From: Persicaria tinctoria
Lineage: Eukaryota > Streptophyta > Magnoliopsida > Caryophyllales > Polygonaceae
Reading direction: 5' to 3'
Assembly: GCA_037127255.1 (NCBI GenBank)
Contig: JBANSL010000004.1
Location: forward strand, 36,978,467 to 37,042,466
Length of the DNA stretch: 64,000 bases
Shown here: positions 23,757-34,508 of the stretch, piece after piece
Position numbering within the stretch: position 1 is the first letter of the stretch
How the letters are laid out: each line of letters begins with the position of its first letter
Notes under the pieces: generated by a model
What the model was told of the DNA's origin: nothing
Seen by the model: only the letters and a program-made list of their open reading frames with translations
Database searches by the model: none
Program-made: the position numbers and the translations under genes

Positions 23757-25241
23757 ATGAAAAGTGAACTTAATGAATTTGAGAGGAACAAAGTCTGGAC
23801 TTTGAAGCCTAGACCAAAGCATCAATCAGTCATTGGCACTCGATGGGTATTTCGAAACAAGCTGGATGAGAATGGTAAGATTATGAGGAACAAGGCAAGG
23901 CTTGTTGCCCAAGTCTACAATCAAGAGGAAGGTATTGACTACGAGGAGACCTTTGCTCCCGTAGCCAGCCTTGAAGCCATTCGCATTTTATTAGCATTTG
24001 CATCTTTCATGAGCATAAAGTTATATCAAATGGATGTCAAGTGTGCTTTTCTTAATGGTTTTTTAGAGGAAGAAGTTTATGTTGCTCAACCCCCAGGTTT
24101 TTAAAGCTCATAATTCCCCAATCATGTTTACAAACTTGACAAGGCGCTTTATGGTTTGAAACAAGCCCCAAGAGCTTGGTACGAGCGCTTGTCTAAATAT
24201 CTTTTAGAAAATGATTTTAAAAGGGGGTTGATCGACAAAACTCTTTTTATCAAGACCAAAGGAAAGGACATCTTGGTTATCCAAATTTATGTTGATGATA
24301 TATTATTTGGTGCTACTAACACATCTTTGTGCAAGGAAATTTCTGACATCATGTGCAGTGAATTTGAGATGAGCTTGATGGGTGAACTCAACTTCTTTTT
24401 GGGGTTACAAGTTCATCAATCCAAGAAAGGGATCTTCGTCAACCAAAGCAAGTACACTAAGGATCTCTTGAAGAAGTTCAAGATGGATCAATCCAAGGCA
24501 GCCAAGACTCCCATGAGCTCGACATTGTCTCTAGATCAAGACAAAACTGGAATAAGTGTCAATCAAAAGGAGTATCGAGGAATGATTGGATCTTTATTAT
24601 ATCTCACGGCTAGTAGACCTGACATCATGTTTAGTGTTTGCATGTGTGCTAGGTTTCAAGTTGATCCTAAAGAATCTCACCTCGTGGCTGTGAAGAGGAT
24701 CTTTCGATATCTCAATGGCACTAAGGAACTTGGACTATGGTACCCAAAGCAAAAGGATTTCACTTTAATTGGATATTCTGATGCAGATTTTGCAGGCTAC
24801 AAGGTGGATAGGAAGAGCACATCAGGATGTTGCCAATTCTTAGGAGCATCCTTCATCAGTTGGCACTCAAAGAAGCAAAATTCAGTTGCTCTATCCACTG
24901 CAGAAGCCGAATACATTGCAGCTGGAGCCTGTTACTCCCAAATCCTTTGGATAGCTCAACAAATGCGAGATCTTGCCATCAACCTCAAAGGTATCCCAAT
25001 TAAGTGTGACAATACTAGTGCCATATCCATCACTAAGAATCATGTTCAGCATTCAAGGACCAAACATATTGATGTAAGGCATCATTTCATTAGAGATCAT
25101 GTTGAAAAAGGTGATGTGTCCATATCTTTTATTTCTACTGATTATCAATGGGCTGACATCTTTACTAAGCCTTTGGCAGAGGACAGGTTCACCTTCATTA
25201 GACGAGAGATTGGGATGCTTAACAAGGATGCACTTTCGTAG
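23757..25241 (+). pseudogene. Copia reverse transcriptase and RNase H
   Basis: The reverse transcriptase has [29 protein letters not shown] and the catalytic YVDD in QIYVDDILFGA. RNase H has SDADFAGYKVDRKSTSG and ALSTAEAEYIA. Two TAA codons, 24102-24104 and 24111-24113, interrupt the frame after PPGF; in related elements Glu is usual at the first of these. The frame is otherwise open to the TAG at 25239. It would copy element RNA into DNA in the particle if intact. Confidence 0.9.
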
Positions 25242-25703
25242 GGGGACCTTTCCCTTTACGAAAGATAAAACTCCACTCAGTATCAAGACCTTTGAGAGTT
25301 ATGTCAAGGTCTGCAAACTGAACAGTGGAGTACATATATCGGATCACACATTTTTGGTTAATATCTTCCTAGATATTTAATCAATTATTTTTATTATTTC
25401 AAAAATCCGTTTTTATCCTTGAACCGTTGGAGATATTTTTTTTTGGAACAAAATCTTTTTAGTTTTCTCCCTCCTAATTATTTGGATTATTTGAAATTTG
25501 AATTTGGAAGGTTTTAAATTGGCAAGTATCATTACCTCCCCCCATTGGAACTCTCAACCGTCCCATCAATCCGTCACCCTCTCTCTACTTAAACCAAATC
25601 CTGTACCCGATTACTCCACACCTCAGAAATTATCCAAACCCTTTCCACTTCTTCATCTTCAACCTCTCAATCGCCTCTCAAGAAACCCTAACCAACTACT
25701 GCC

Positions 25704-27431
25704 ATGGCACCCAAAACAAAGAAAGCTGTCACTCCCAAAAGACTTGGCGCCACCCCCAAGGGACGCCAGGCCACTGCTACCTCTCCCACACCCGAACCTG
25801 CTACTCAAGCCATCTTTCCAGCCGTTGTCCAGAGCACCATTACGGCGAGCACGGCCACGGCTCCCAAGGGATCTCAGAAGCGCGCTGCTAAGAAACCCCT
25901 GAGTGCTAAACAAAAGGGGAAGAGAAAGATCTTGGTTGAGGAAGAGGACGAGGAAGAGGAGGAAGACGACCTTGATGCCGCCCTGGAAAGAGATGCTGCC
26001 AAGGAAGCCGAGGAGGAGGCCTTGAGGCAGAAAAAGGTCGATGAGGAGGCCGAACTTGCTAAGAAACAGGCCGAGGAAGAAGCTGAACGGATTCGGAAGG
26101 AAGCCAAAGCCGAAGAGGTTCCATCCGAGGTGGAGCCTGAGGAAGAAGAAGAAGAAGAAGAAGAGCAAGAGGGATCTGGAGAGGACGAGGAACCAGAAGG
26201 AGATGACGCGGGGTTCGCTGAGGACTCGGGGTCTGAGGAAGAGGAGGAAGAATCTCCCTCTCCTTCTCCTCCTCCCCCGTCTCCGAAGAAGCGGAAAGCC
26301 CCTGCTCCTGTCAAGCCTCTATCCCCCAAGCGCACCAGGAAGGGCACTGTCAAGAGTCTCGCAGCGCCTGTCAAGAGAGCTGCTCCAACAGTTGCGCACA
26401 GAAAGAATGCAGACCCACCGGCCTATATCCAGGTAAATCAATCCTTGCCCTCCTCTTGGTTTCAAGATGCTGAGACTGCTGGTAAGTGGGTAGACGAGTT
26501 TCGAACTCGTAAGATTAGTTGTTCTGATTTTTTAGATGTTGAGTTCTTTGAAGCTTTGAAGTTACCTTGCATTGAGCTCCTAAAAAAATCCCCAGCCTGG
26601 AACCTTCTTAACCTTGAGACTGTTTACTACCCCGAGCTTACCCGACTTTTCTACCTTAAACTAAAAGCCAAAAATGACACTGATGGTTGGTCTTTGGAGT
26701 ATGTCGTCAAAGGGGTTAGAATCTCTCTCAACTCCAATGATTTTGCAGATTCCCTAGGCTTACCTACACCAGTTCCACCCGCTGAAATAAACCCCTCAAA
26801 ATAAAATTGCATCATCCTAGCCCGAGCCAAATATCTCCTACCTGAAGCATCCAACAGCACCTCAAAGCAACTCACCCACTCATCCCTAACCCTTGAGGCA
26901 AAAATTACCTTTAACATCATTGTTAGATGCCTCCTACCCCGTCTTAACTCTGGCTCACTCCTTACTGACAATGCCATGGTATTGCTCTACCGCATTCTCA
27001 ATGGCCTTGATCCTGATCTGGCCAACACTATCCTTGGAACCATGGCTCATGCCAGAAAAGCCAGAAAAGGCTCTCCCCTCCCCTTTGCTACCCTTTTGAC
27101 CCCTATCTTCAAAGCTTCTGGAATTGATGTCAAAAATGAAGAACAGTTGCGTCATACGGGTAAGTTCGACTCTAAAGGCCTTGAAAAGATTGGCATCACT
27201 CGGTCTCCCCAAGGGACCTTGAGTCTTGCCACTCCTTCAAAAGCCTTTCCCGCTGCTCCAGCTTTCGATGAACGCATGGACAACCTAGAGTTGGGCTTGG
27301 AGGAAGTTCGCCTGGATATTAAGGAGTTGCAGAAGGAGGTGATGACGACGATGAGCGGGATTTCAAGGATGCTGGAAGACTGTGGACGAGGCTCACTGTT
27401 GATGCTCCAGATGACTAAGCCTAAACCTTAA
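25704..27431 (+). pseudogene. SIRE-type extra 3' ORF (envelope-like position)
   Basis: This 575-codon frame lies between RNase H and the 3' LTR and has a single internal stop, TAA at 26802-26804. The N-terminal 200 residues are Lys/Pro-rich and then strongly acidic, with long Glu runs and the basic segment PKKRKAPAP, a possible nuclear localisation signal. The middle has WNLLNLETVYYPELTRLFY and GVRISLNSNDFADSLGLP, a pattern I associate with the Pfam putative plant transposon protein family. The C-terminus has a short predicted coiled coil. I see no clear transmembrane segment, so an envelope role is unsupported. Its function is unknown. Confidence 0.72.
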
Positions 27432-27761
27432 CCCACCCCTATCCCACCCCTTAAAACTTGATACTTTGCTGGTTTGTTGGAAACTTTTTCAAAACTATTG
27501 GTGGATTTCTGGTGGCTATTTTTTCCTCCGCCCTTTGTTGAAAGACAAAAAGGGGGAGATGATCGTTAGACTTTCAAAACCTCTGCTTAAAGGTCTTGGA
27601 AGACCTTGGTTTTTTATTTATGGTTTTCGGTTGTATGTTCTTTTTCTTTAAAATTATTTGATCCAACATTTGTCTAACCCTTGCAGGTACTTAGTCCGAT
27701 TTTACTTATGATATATCTGTTTGACTAAGCTGCAAGGATGCACAGGTTTTGTCTTTCATCA

Positions 27762-27771
27762 AGGGGGAGAT
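27762..27771 (+). other. polypurine tract of Copia element
   Basis: AAGGGGGAGA lies one base before the 3' LTR start TGATAAC, as required for plus-strand priming. Confidence 0.8.
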
Positions 27772-27772
27772 T

Positions 27773-28794
27773 GATAACTCCCTCCCTTGATGAAAATCGG
27801 AATAGATGTTTCAAAGGCTTTGACATGATATTTGTGTCAAAGGCCTTGGAGCATTAACAGTTGATGAAATACAAAACCTATCTTAATTATTCGTATATTA
27901 TTTTATCTTTTACAAAACCTATCTTAATTATTCGTATATTATTTTAGCTTTGACAGGATATTTATGACTAACCATTTCAGGAAGTATATTCGAGATTACA
28001 TCCTTCCTTATACATGTTGAAGAGATCAGTTCAAAATAGATCATGGCGTTCAAAGTGTCCATAAATAGAAGATTGAAGATCAAACTGATTCGAAGGAGCC
28101 GTTGGAGATCTGGTGGTGAAGATCCTCACGCTCCATGCTCTTTTATAAAGGAAAGGAAGGAGAAGACAGAAAATACAGAAGTGCTACACACGAGCTTTCA
28201 TTCATTCAAGCGATCTGTCTTCCAAGTGTCTCTATGCTAAGTGCTCAAGAGTTTGTTGTTTATTTCAAAGCCTTTGAGAGTCACTGTGAGCTTATAGGAT
28301 TTATTTATTTCAAGTGTTACTCGAGATTTTACAACTCGGGAAGTTGCACTAGGCTATTGATTTGCGAGGGTTAGAGGATTGTACTAGATAGCTGAGAGAG
28401 GTGGGGCTCTTCTAGATTGGTCTAGGACTCCAAGGGAACGTGAGTTGACTAGATTGCAATTGTATAGGAGAGAGGCTTCTCGGTGAGCTATTAGGATCCT
28501 AAGCTAAGCATTCAATAAAGCCTTTGAATCCTAGGGTTGTGGAAGAACCCTAGGCGGGGACGTAGGCCAAGTTGCGCTGAACCTCGTAAACAATTACTCG
28601 TGTTCTTTACTTATTGCTTTACCTTATTTCCGCACTTGGTTCGAATTGTTTAACTTTGTGATTCAGGTTTATCTCAAAGGTTTTGGTACAAGCTCCAAAA
28701 GTCTTGAGACTTTCTGCGAAAAACGGGCATACTCTATTCAACCCCCCTTCTAGAGTATTTCTTATTACATTGTTTTTATATTATCGAACCTTCA
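27773..28794 (+). repeat. 3' LTR of Copia element
   Basis: It matches the 5' LTR except for scattered substitutions and a segment at 27910-27970, where ACAAAACCTATCTTAATTAT is repeated in place of a TA-rich stretch. The end is CGAACCTTCA, followed by the target duplication AGATT. Confidence 0.9.
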
Positions 28795-30052
28795 AGATTT
28801 AATTCCTTAATTGCATTTATTTATCTTAAAGCCTTTAGATATAGATTTAGATAAAGATAGATATATTCTATCCTTGAATAGCAAGGAAGAGAAGGCTATA
28901 AATAAAGCCTTAGGGGCTGAGCATTAGGCATCTTATTCAATTCAATTTCAGAGAGAACAAGTAAGTAGTAGTAGAGAGTAGAGAGAGAGAGAGTTTGTGG
29001 CAAGCAATGTGGAAAGGCGAAAGCGGATTTCTCTTGTTTGGTTGTAAGCTTTCTTTATTTAATTCAATGCAAATTAGTTTCTTTTGTTATTTAATGTCTT
29101 TCTTGATGATGAAGAGCGAGTAGTCCACCCACTTCTGGGGATGGGGTGAGCCCGACGGTGGCCATATGAGGTGATGCAGTGAAGGTACAATCTTTTTATG
29201 CAATTCGTCTTCTATCCCTATGAGCATGATTCTTTTGCGAGAGTTGAAGGTAATCCTTGTTTGTGTTATTGAAGCGAAAGTGATCTTAATGCAACTTGGG
29301 TTAATTATGTGAAAAGGGTTAGTAACAATTAGGGTTTATGCGAAAGCCTCTATATGCCTATTTGTTAGTAACGAAAGTTATTTTGATGGAAAGCATGATA
29401 TTTTATGCCTTGTTTGTGTTACTTTGCATGGTTATCGTTGTGGCGTTGATACCCTGGCCTTGGAAGTTCTTTATATATTGAGTTTATTTCTTCCAAAATC
29501 TGAGTTCTGTGTTCGAATATTCGATTTACAATTTCTGTCTGTTTTGTCGATCTAGAGGAACTTTTTGTCGATCTCGAGTAGGTGGTTATCGAGATCGAGT
29601 TGGGGCTAGTCTAGATCGAGTTTCTGTTTTCAATTTCTGAGTTTCTGTTTCTACTGAGTTTTGTCGATCTCGAGTAGCTTTTGTCGAGATCGAGCATTGT
29701 CTGTCCTTGCTTTTATTTTCTTGCTTTCGTTTGTTATTTCTATCTTTCTGTCTTTGTTTCTTTATTTCTGTCTTTTGTTTGCTTTTTTGTGAGATTTACA
29801 GCTACCTGGGATACGCTGACACGCTTCGTCGTGGATCGATCCTGACTTTCTCTTACTACATTGGAGGAAGTCTTGTAATTATTTGCGTGGGCCTAAATCT
29901 GGATTGATCTATTTCATTATATTTCATACTCGATTTCCTCCTTCACAACAAGTACCACAAAAAGTGACAACCTACATTGATATCATACAATGGAAATCAG
30001 ATACAAAAATGTATTAAATAATAAATACTTAGATTTTGCAATAGACCTACAA

Positions 30053-30688
30053 CTAGATTTCTGATCGACAAAGAGGACAATTGCTTTGAACTCTAAGCCA
30101 AGATCGCAAACAACTTGGATGGAAGAAATGTTGGCATGGCGTTTCAAGAACGGGATTTGACGCCAACATCGAAAGAAGACATATCGTACATTCGTCTCCA
30201 TCAAGATCAAGGTGATATATCTCCTTTAATCCGTCAACCTCTATATGCTCTGGACGTGCTGGATGATCTGGTTGGTCAACCTCCATATGAATGTCATCGT
30301 TTATGTCGGATTCAGAGCTTGAATCAGACGAAGAGTCAGCAAAGAAATGTACATTGATAGTGATGTTCGGGCACAGGCCATACTCAACAAAATCAGCGTC
30401 GGCCGGAAACCAACTTCTAGTGTATTCCATTAGAAGCCGATTGGCTAGCTGACTTCTAACCACACCAGTGACTCCCGCAGCATGTAACACTTTGTTGCAG
30501 CGGGCTAAACTCATTGACATGCCATTCCAAGTCGAACCATGATAAAATGTTAAAGCAATGCTGTCAGAATTGATGGACACGACAAGTTGACTCGGTTCAT
30601 ACCAGTATGACTCAGTTGCTGATATTTCAACTTTATAAGTACCAACATTGTAGTCATATTCTACTTCAGTATAAGTTGGAAATGCCAT
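30053..30688 (-). CDS. RING-H2 finger protein (putative E3 ubiquitin ligase)
   Basis: This is an intact single-exon ORF of 211 residues. Residues 167-207 form a RING-H2 domain with spacing C-x2-C-x14-C-x1-H-x2-H-x2-C-x10-C-x2-C, all eight zinc ligands present. Such domains recruit E2 enzymes to ubiquitinate targets. The N-terminal 120 residues contain GVTGVVRSQLAN and EYTRSWFPADADF; I do not recognise this as a named domain, but it is shared with the second RING gene at 46016. A Ser/Asp-rich acidic stretch separates the two parts. No signal peptide or membrane helix is seen. The 3' end abuts the LTR of copy C. The upstream region carries 200-bp repeats also found beside the second gene. It may be a host gene or element cargo. 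Confidence 0.78.
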   Translation of the reverse strand: MAFPTYTEVEYDYNVGTYKVEISATESYWYEPSQLVVSINSDSIALTFYHGSTWNGMSMSLARCNKVLHAAGVTGVVRSQLANRLLMEYTRSWFPADADFVEYGLCPNITINVHFFADSSSDSSSESDINDDIHMEVDQPDHPARPEHIEVDGLKEIYHLDLDGDECTICLLSMLASNPVLETPCQHFFHPSCLRSWLRVQSNCPLCRSEI

Positions 30689-31261
30689 TGGAAGAGAGAA
30701 AACTTACACGGACAAAATCAAGATACACTCATATATTAGACAATCACTTAAAAATAAAACATTACAGCGATATTAATAGGAAATAAACATTTCAGAAACA
30801 CAAAGAAGGATAAAATATCTGAAAAACTGGATCAACCCTAACTGATAACTTTTATTTACAGTAAGAAATAAACAACACCCACAGAAAATAATGCAATACG
30901 AACTAAGCAAGACAAACAACAATATATAGGTTTTAAAAGACTGAAAAGTAAGGGAAAGATAAACGAAAATCGGAAAATACAACAATAAAAAATTTGCTGA
31001 AATAGTACATCAAAATAACCGATTACGTTTTTTTCAGAGGAAGGAAACAGAAAGGCATACATACCGAAAACGGAATCGCACCTTAAGAAGAGAAAATCTT
31101 AATGGGAACGAGAGTGGATAAAGATGAACAATTGGAGGGAGATGAAAAGACTTGCAAACAATCTGAACAACGTTCAAGCAACGTATAAATAAACGAGCAA
31201 TGGGTCGGGCCTCTCTAAACTAAGCCCAATAGCTATGTTGAAGGCAATTCCAAAAATCTAA
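30689..31261. other. AT-rich upstream region of RING gene 1
   Basis: No gene is seen in these 570 bp upstream of the RING-H2 gene. The part near 31080-31200 resembles, by eye, the 46800-46930 region upstream of the second RING gene. This supports a shared promoter segment. Confidence 0.4.
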
Positions 31262-31660
31262 ACATTTGTGCAAAAATAATCTATTAATAAGCAAAAATAA
31301 GATCTTGTTTAGCAAATTTTCACCAATCGCTGGTGTTGTGAAATTTTAATCTAATGATGAGCAAAAATAATACCATGATGGGAAAACAAAATTATTGGAA
31401 AAGTATAAAATTATATTGACAAAAAATATAATCATGATGAGAACATTTCAAAAGGATCGATTGTTGTGCAACTAAAAACTACTATTGAGCAAAAATAATG
31501 TGATGTTGAGCAAAATTACACCAATCCCCCACATGTTGTGCCACTTTATTCTATAAATGAGAAAAATAGGACCATGTTGTGTAATACTCTACTGAGAAAC
31601 TATAAAATTATATTGAGAAAGAAAATAGAATCATATTGGGCAAAATTTCACAAGTCTCAA
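31262..31660. repeat. about two copies of a 200-bp degenerate tandem repeat
   Basis: The motifs TTGTGCAA, GAGCAAAAATAA and TTTTCACCAATC recur with a period near 200 bp. They are the same repeat family found in 4.5 copies at 47045-47940. The LINE inserted at the right edge. Confidence 0.7.
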
Positions 31661-31893
31661 GTATACAACAACAACAACAACAACAACAAGCCCAGTATAT
31701 CCCGCTCAAAGAGCAGGGTCTGGGGGGTCGGATTGTACGCACCCTTTCCCCTACTAGGTCGAGAGGGTGTTTCCTAGTGACCCAAAGAAAAGACAACAAG
31801 GGAAGATGGTAGCACATATCCTACATAAACTGTAATTCAAACGGTGTAAAAGATACGCGTAAAAAGCATGATGCGGTAAAATGTTGCACCCGA

Positions 31894-32196
31894 CTAAAGT
31901 TCGTCAACTCGAATAGCACTCCTCCACTGTGTCCTATCACGCGTCATCTCCTCTGAGAGTGCCAAAGTGGCCAGATCATGTCTAATCACTTCACCCCAAC
32001 TCTTCTTCGGACGTCCTCTGCCCCGACGAACGCCTTCGATAGCCAAATTTTCACATCTGCGTACCGGCGCACTTGGATCTCTCCTCTGCACATGTCCATA
32101 CCATCGTAGTCTCGATTCTCGTAACTTAGCCTGAATACTAGCCACTCCCACCCTTTCACGGATAGTCTCATTTCTTATTCTGTCTCGCAATGTAAA
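31894..32196 (-). pseudogene. LINE C-terminal region (part after copy B)
   Basis: This is the end of the LINE protein, with [18 protein letters not shown] at the junction and [18 protein letters not shown] further on. The reading frame joins exactly with the other side of copy B at 41732 (CGFT then LRDRI) when one GTAAA is removed. The basic segment may bind nucleic acid. It ends at TAA next to VDEL. Confidence 0.82.
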
Positions 32197-32454
32197 TGTT
32201 GTGAGCTGAATCTGCCATGTTTTACAGTAACCTTTATATCGATTTCTGTATACATTGCATTCATTTGGGTTTAGATAGTACAGAATCTATGTAGTTTATG
32301 TTTATTTGCCAAATTATGGAATCTACACCAGTTTCTTTTTAATTCGCAGAAATCGAGGCGTTTTACAGCAATTCTAGAGAAGGTCGGAAAAGCTCGGAAA
32401 ACCACTACAGAAGTCCAAGGTCAAAACAGCGGAACCAGTCGGAGAGTCAAGGCT

Positions 32455-33025
32455 ACTCGATCTCGAGTAGGCCTACTCGACCTAGACGAGCATGTCCGAG
32501 CACAGCTTGGTCGAGCAAAGCCTGATCGAGAGAAAGACGAACCCGGACCCTACTCGATCTCGACAAGCACTGGTCGAGGTAGACGAAGCCCAGACGCCAT
32601 GTTCGGAGTCGACAAGGAGAGGAGCCGAGGACGAAGACGATAACGACCAGGCGAGACTCGCTGCCAGCGACTCGACTCGCTGCAGCGGACCACTCGCTGC
32701 CGCGGAAAAACCCGCTGCCAGCGGATGAGGCCACTCGCGGAAGCGGAAAGGACGACCAACCCTACTCGATCTCGACGAAGGCTACTCGAGATTGACGAGC
32801 ACCTGAGGAGCCTTGTCCGAGCCAGTCGAGCACGCCAACCCGAGGAGGCTTGGTCGATGACCTAACCCTACTCGACATCGACAAGGCTTTGTCGAGGTCG
32901 ACGAGAGCCCAGTGACCAAGTCCGAGCCACATCGAGCAGTCCTAGCCAAGGGAGTCCAGTCGACGAACCATGCTACTCGAGGTCGACGAGCCCTACTCGA
33001 GGTCGACTAGAGCCGTGTCCAGCAG
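32455..33025. repeat. TCGA-N2-TCGA paired-dyad cluster upstream of the LTR TATA box
   Basis: At least five pairs fit TCGAnnTCGA, 10 bases, TCGAnnTCGA, allowing one imperfect half-site. They start near 32458, 32552, 32767, 32873 and 32974, and many single sites lie between. Inner dinucleotides vary (TC, GA, GG, CA, CC) while the TCGA halves and the spacer length are kept. A matching cluster is at 39765-40330 in the 3' LTR. Confidence 0.85.
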
Positions 33026-33278
33026 CTTCTCGACGAGGACTTGTCCGACTAGACTTGGGATTCCTTGGGGCCGAAGGCGGAAGATTCCATCCGATTCCAT
33101 CAAGTTCTATCATCAAGGAGACAAGATCTATCACATCATGAAGACCTACCTTAATTAGTTCTATCTTTTCCTTATAGATTTATTTCTTTATGGCAATTTA
33201 TTTATCCTTTCATGTTTTAGATATAATTTTAGATAGAGATAGATATCTTCTTTCCTAGAATAGCTAGGGAATGAAGGC

Positions 33279-33286
33279 TATAAATA
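33279..33286 (+). promoter_or_regulatory. TATA box in LTR of copy B
   Basis: TATAAATA is followed by AAGCCC and a likely start region near 33310. The context is conserved in the LTRs of copies A and C (4697 and 28897) and in the 3' LTR at 40585. Confidence 0.68.
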
Positions 33287-33479
33287 AAGCCCTTGGCGCT
33301 GAGCATTAGGCATCTCATTCGAATCATTCAAGACACACAATTAGTTAGTTCCACAGAGAAGTTTAGGAATTCTAAGGTTTTTAAGGTTTTGGCTTTCTGC
33401 GAAAGTTGATTGCTAGGATTGTAAAAGGCTTTGAATATAGTTAATGCAAGTTTCTTTTTATACATCAATGTCTGCAATT

Positions 33480-33545
33480 GCGATGAGGCGTGAGTAGTCC
33501 ACCCACTTCTGGGGCTGGGGTGAGCCCGACGGTGGCCATGTGAGA
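33480..33545 (+). promoter_or_regulatory. conserved GC-rich leader block in LTR
   Basis: The block contains GAGTAGTCCACCCACTTCTG and GGTGAGCCCGACGGTGGCC. It lies about 210 bp after the TATA box and is nearly unchanged in all LTRs here (4440-4505 reverse, 29105-29175, 40788-40853), although the rest of the LTRs differs in length and sequence. It falls in the expected transcribed leader and may be an RNA structure for packaging or translation. That role is inferred. Confidence 0.55.
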
Positions 33546-34428
33546 TAATGCGATAAAGGTCAGATTTTTTGTGCAATTCATCTTCTATCCCTATGAGCAT
33601 GATTCTTTTGCGAGAGTTGAAGGTGATCCTTGTTTGTGTTATTGAAGCGAAAGTGATCTTAATGCAACTTGGATTAATTATGTGAAGAAGGGTTAGTAAC
33701 AATTAGGGTTTATGCGAAAGCCTCTATATGCCTATTTGTTAATGACGAAAGTTATTTGATGGAAAGCATGATCTTTTATGCCTTTATGTGTTACTTTGCA
33801 TGGTTATCGTTGTGGTGTTGAAACCCTGGCTTTGGAAGTCTTTTAATATATTGAAGTTTATTTCTGTCAAAAATATGCGTTTGTCTTTAATTCAGCAATT
33901 TACAGTTTTCTGCATTGTTACTCGACTTAGAGGAGATCTGGTCGATCTCGAGTAAGGATTTGTCTTAGTCGAGTTGTGATTCTTCTGTCTTTATCGATTT
34001 CAAGTTCCTGTCTTTACTTTCTTTGTCGAGATCGAGTAACTCTTGTCGAGGTCGAGTACGCTTTGTTTGTCGAGTTGATTGCCTTTGTTTTCTGTTTTCT
34101 GTTTTCATTACTGTTCTTGTCGAGATAGAGGACAGCTACTCGAGATCGAGTAGCTTCTGTGTCCTTGCTTTTCGTTTTTGCTTTGTTCTTTGCTTTTATT
34201 TTGTTTGCCCTTGCCGGGTTTATTTGTTTCTTTCCTATTTGTTTCTGTCTTTTCTGCTGTGCCTATGAGAATCTAAAGCTACATGAGAACTGCTGACGTG
34301 TTTCCTCGTGGATTCGATCCTGACTTTCTCTTACTGCATTGGAGGGGTCTTGTATTTATTTGCTGAGGCCTAAGTCTGGTTTGATCTATTTCGTTATATT
34401 TCATACTTGATTTCTCCTTACAACAAAT

Positions 34429-34446
34429 TGGCGCCGTTGCCGGGGA
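34429..34446 (+). other. primer binding site, tRNA-Asp (copy B)
   Basis: TGGCGCCGTTGCCGGGGA matches the complement of the tRNA-Asp 3' end over 18 bases. It lies three bases after the 5' LTR. Confidence 0.92.
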
Positions 34447-34508
34447 AGCAATCATTCGCGCCTTAGGTAGTTAGTTCTCACTTTTCTCTTGAGTGAATTC
34501 ACAGGTGT

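Larger units (their letters stand above)
19134..28794 (+). mobile_element. SIRE/Maximus-like Ty1/Copia retrotransposon
   Basis: This 9,661-bp element is flanked by AGATT (19129-19133 and 28795-28799). It has LTRs of 1,001 and 1,022 bp, an initiator tRNA-Met primer binding site, gag, protease, integrase, reverse transcriptase and RNase H in Copia order, and an additional ORF between pol and the 3' LTR, which is diagnostic of the SIRE/Maximus lineage. The two LTRs differ by about a dozen substitutions by eye and one rearranged segment near 27910-27970, so insertion is recent. Even so, the coding region has several stops and frameshifts and a changed protease active site. It probably relied on a related intact copy, or decayed quickly. 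Confidence 0.92.
11266..29950 (+). mobile_element. Athila-like non-autonomous LTR element, copy C (with nested Copia)
   Basis: This is a plus-strand copy of the same family as A and B. Its 5' LTR is truncated to about 356 bp and joins the Ulp1-family pseudogene without a target duplication. It has a tRNA-Asp primer binding site, a gag frame broken by stops, a 1.8-2.0-kb internal tandem duplication of gag C-terminus plus protease, an integrase-like tail and a 1.5-kb non-coding region. The 3' LTR is split by a Copia element. Without the Copia insertion the 3' LTR is about 2,041 bp. It ends ACAACA at 29950, followed by AGTAC, whose partner is lost. There is no reverse transcriptase. Confidence 0.87.
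18244..29950 (+). repeat. 3' LTR of copy C, split by Copia insertion
   Basis: The left part is 18244-19133 and the right part resumes at 28795 after the Copia element and its AGATT target duplication. Together they make about 2,041 bp. TCGA dyad pairs occur at 18516-18960 and 29545-29700. The TATA box TATAAATA is at 28897-28904 and the conserved leader block at about 29105-29175. The end is CACAACA at 29950. Confidence 0.87.
32197..34425 (+). repeat. 5' LTR of copy B (2,229 bp)
   Basis: It begins TGTTGTGAGC and ends TTACAACA next to the primer binding site. It contains a TCGA-dyad cluster at 32455-33025, a TATA box at 33279, a conserved leader block at 33480-33545 and a second dyad cluster at 33917-34160. 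Confidence 0.93.

Noticed and set aside
25874..26374. Reverse-strand 166-codon ORF rich in serine
   Set aside because: It is antisense to the Glu-rich part of the Copia extra ORF (GAG/GAA runs read as CTC/TTC).
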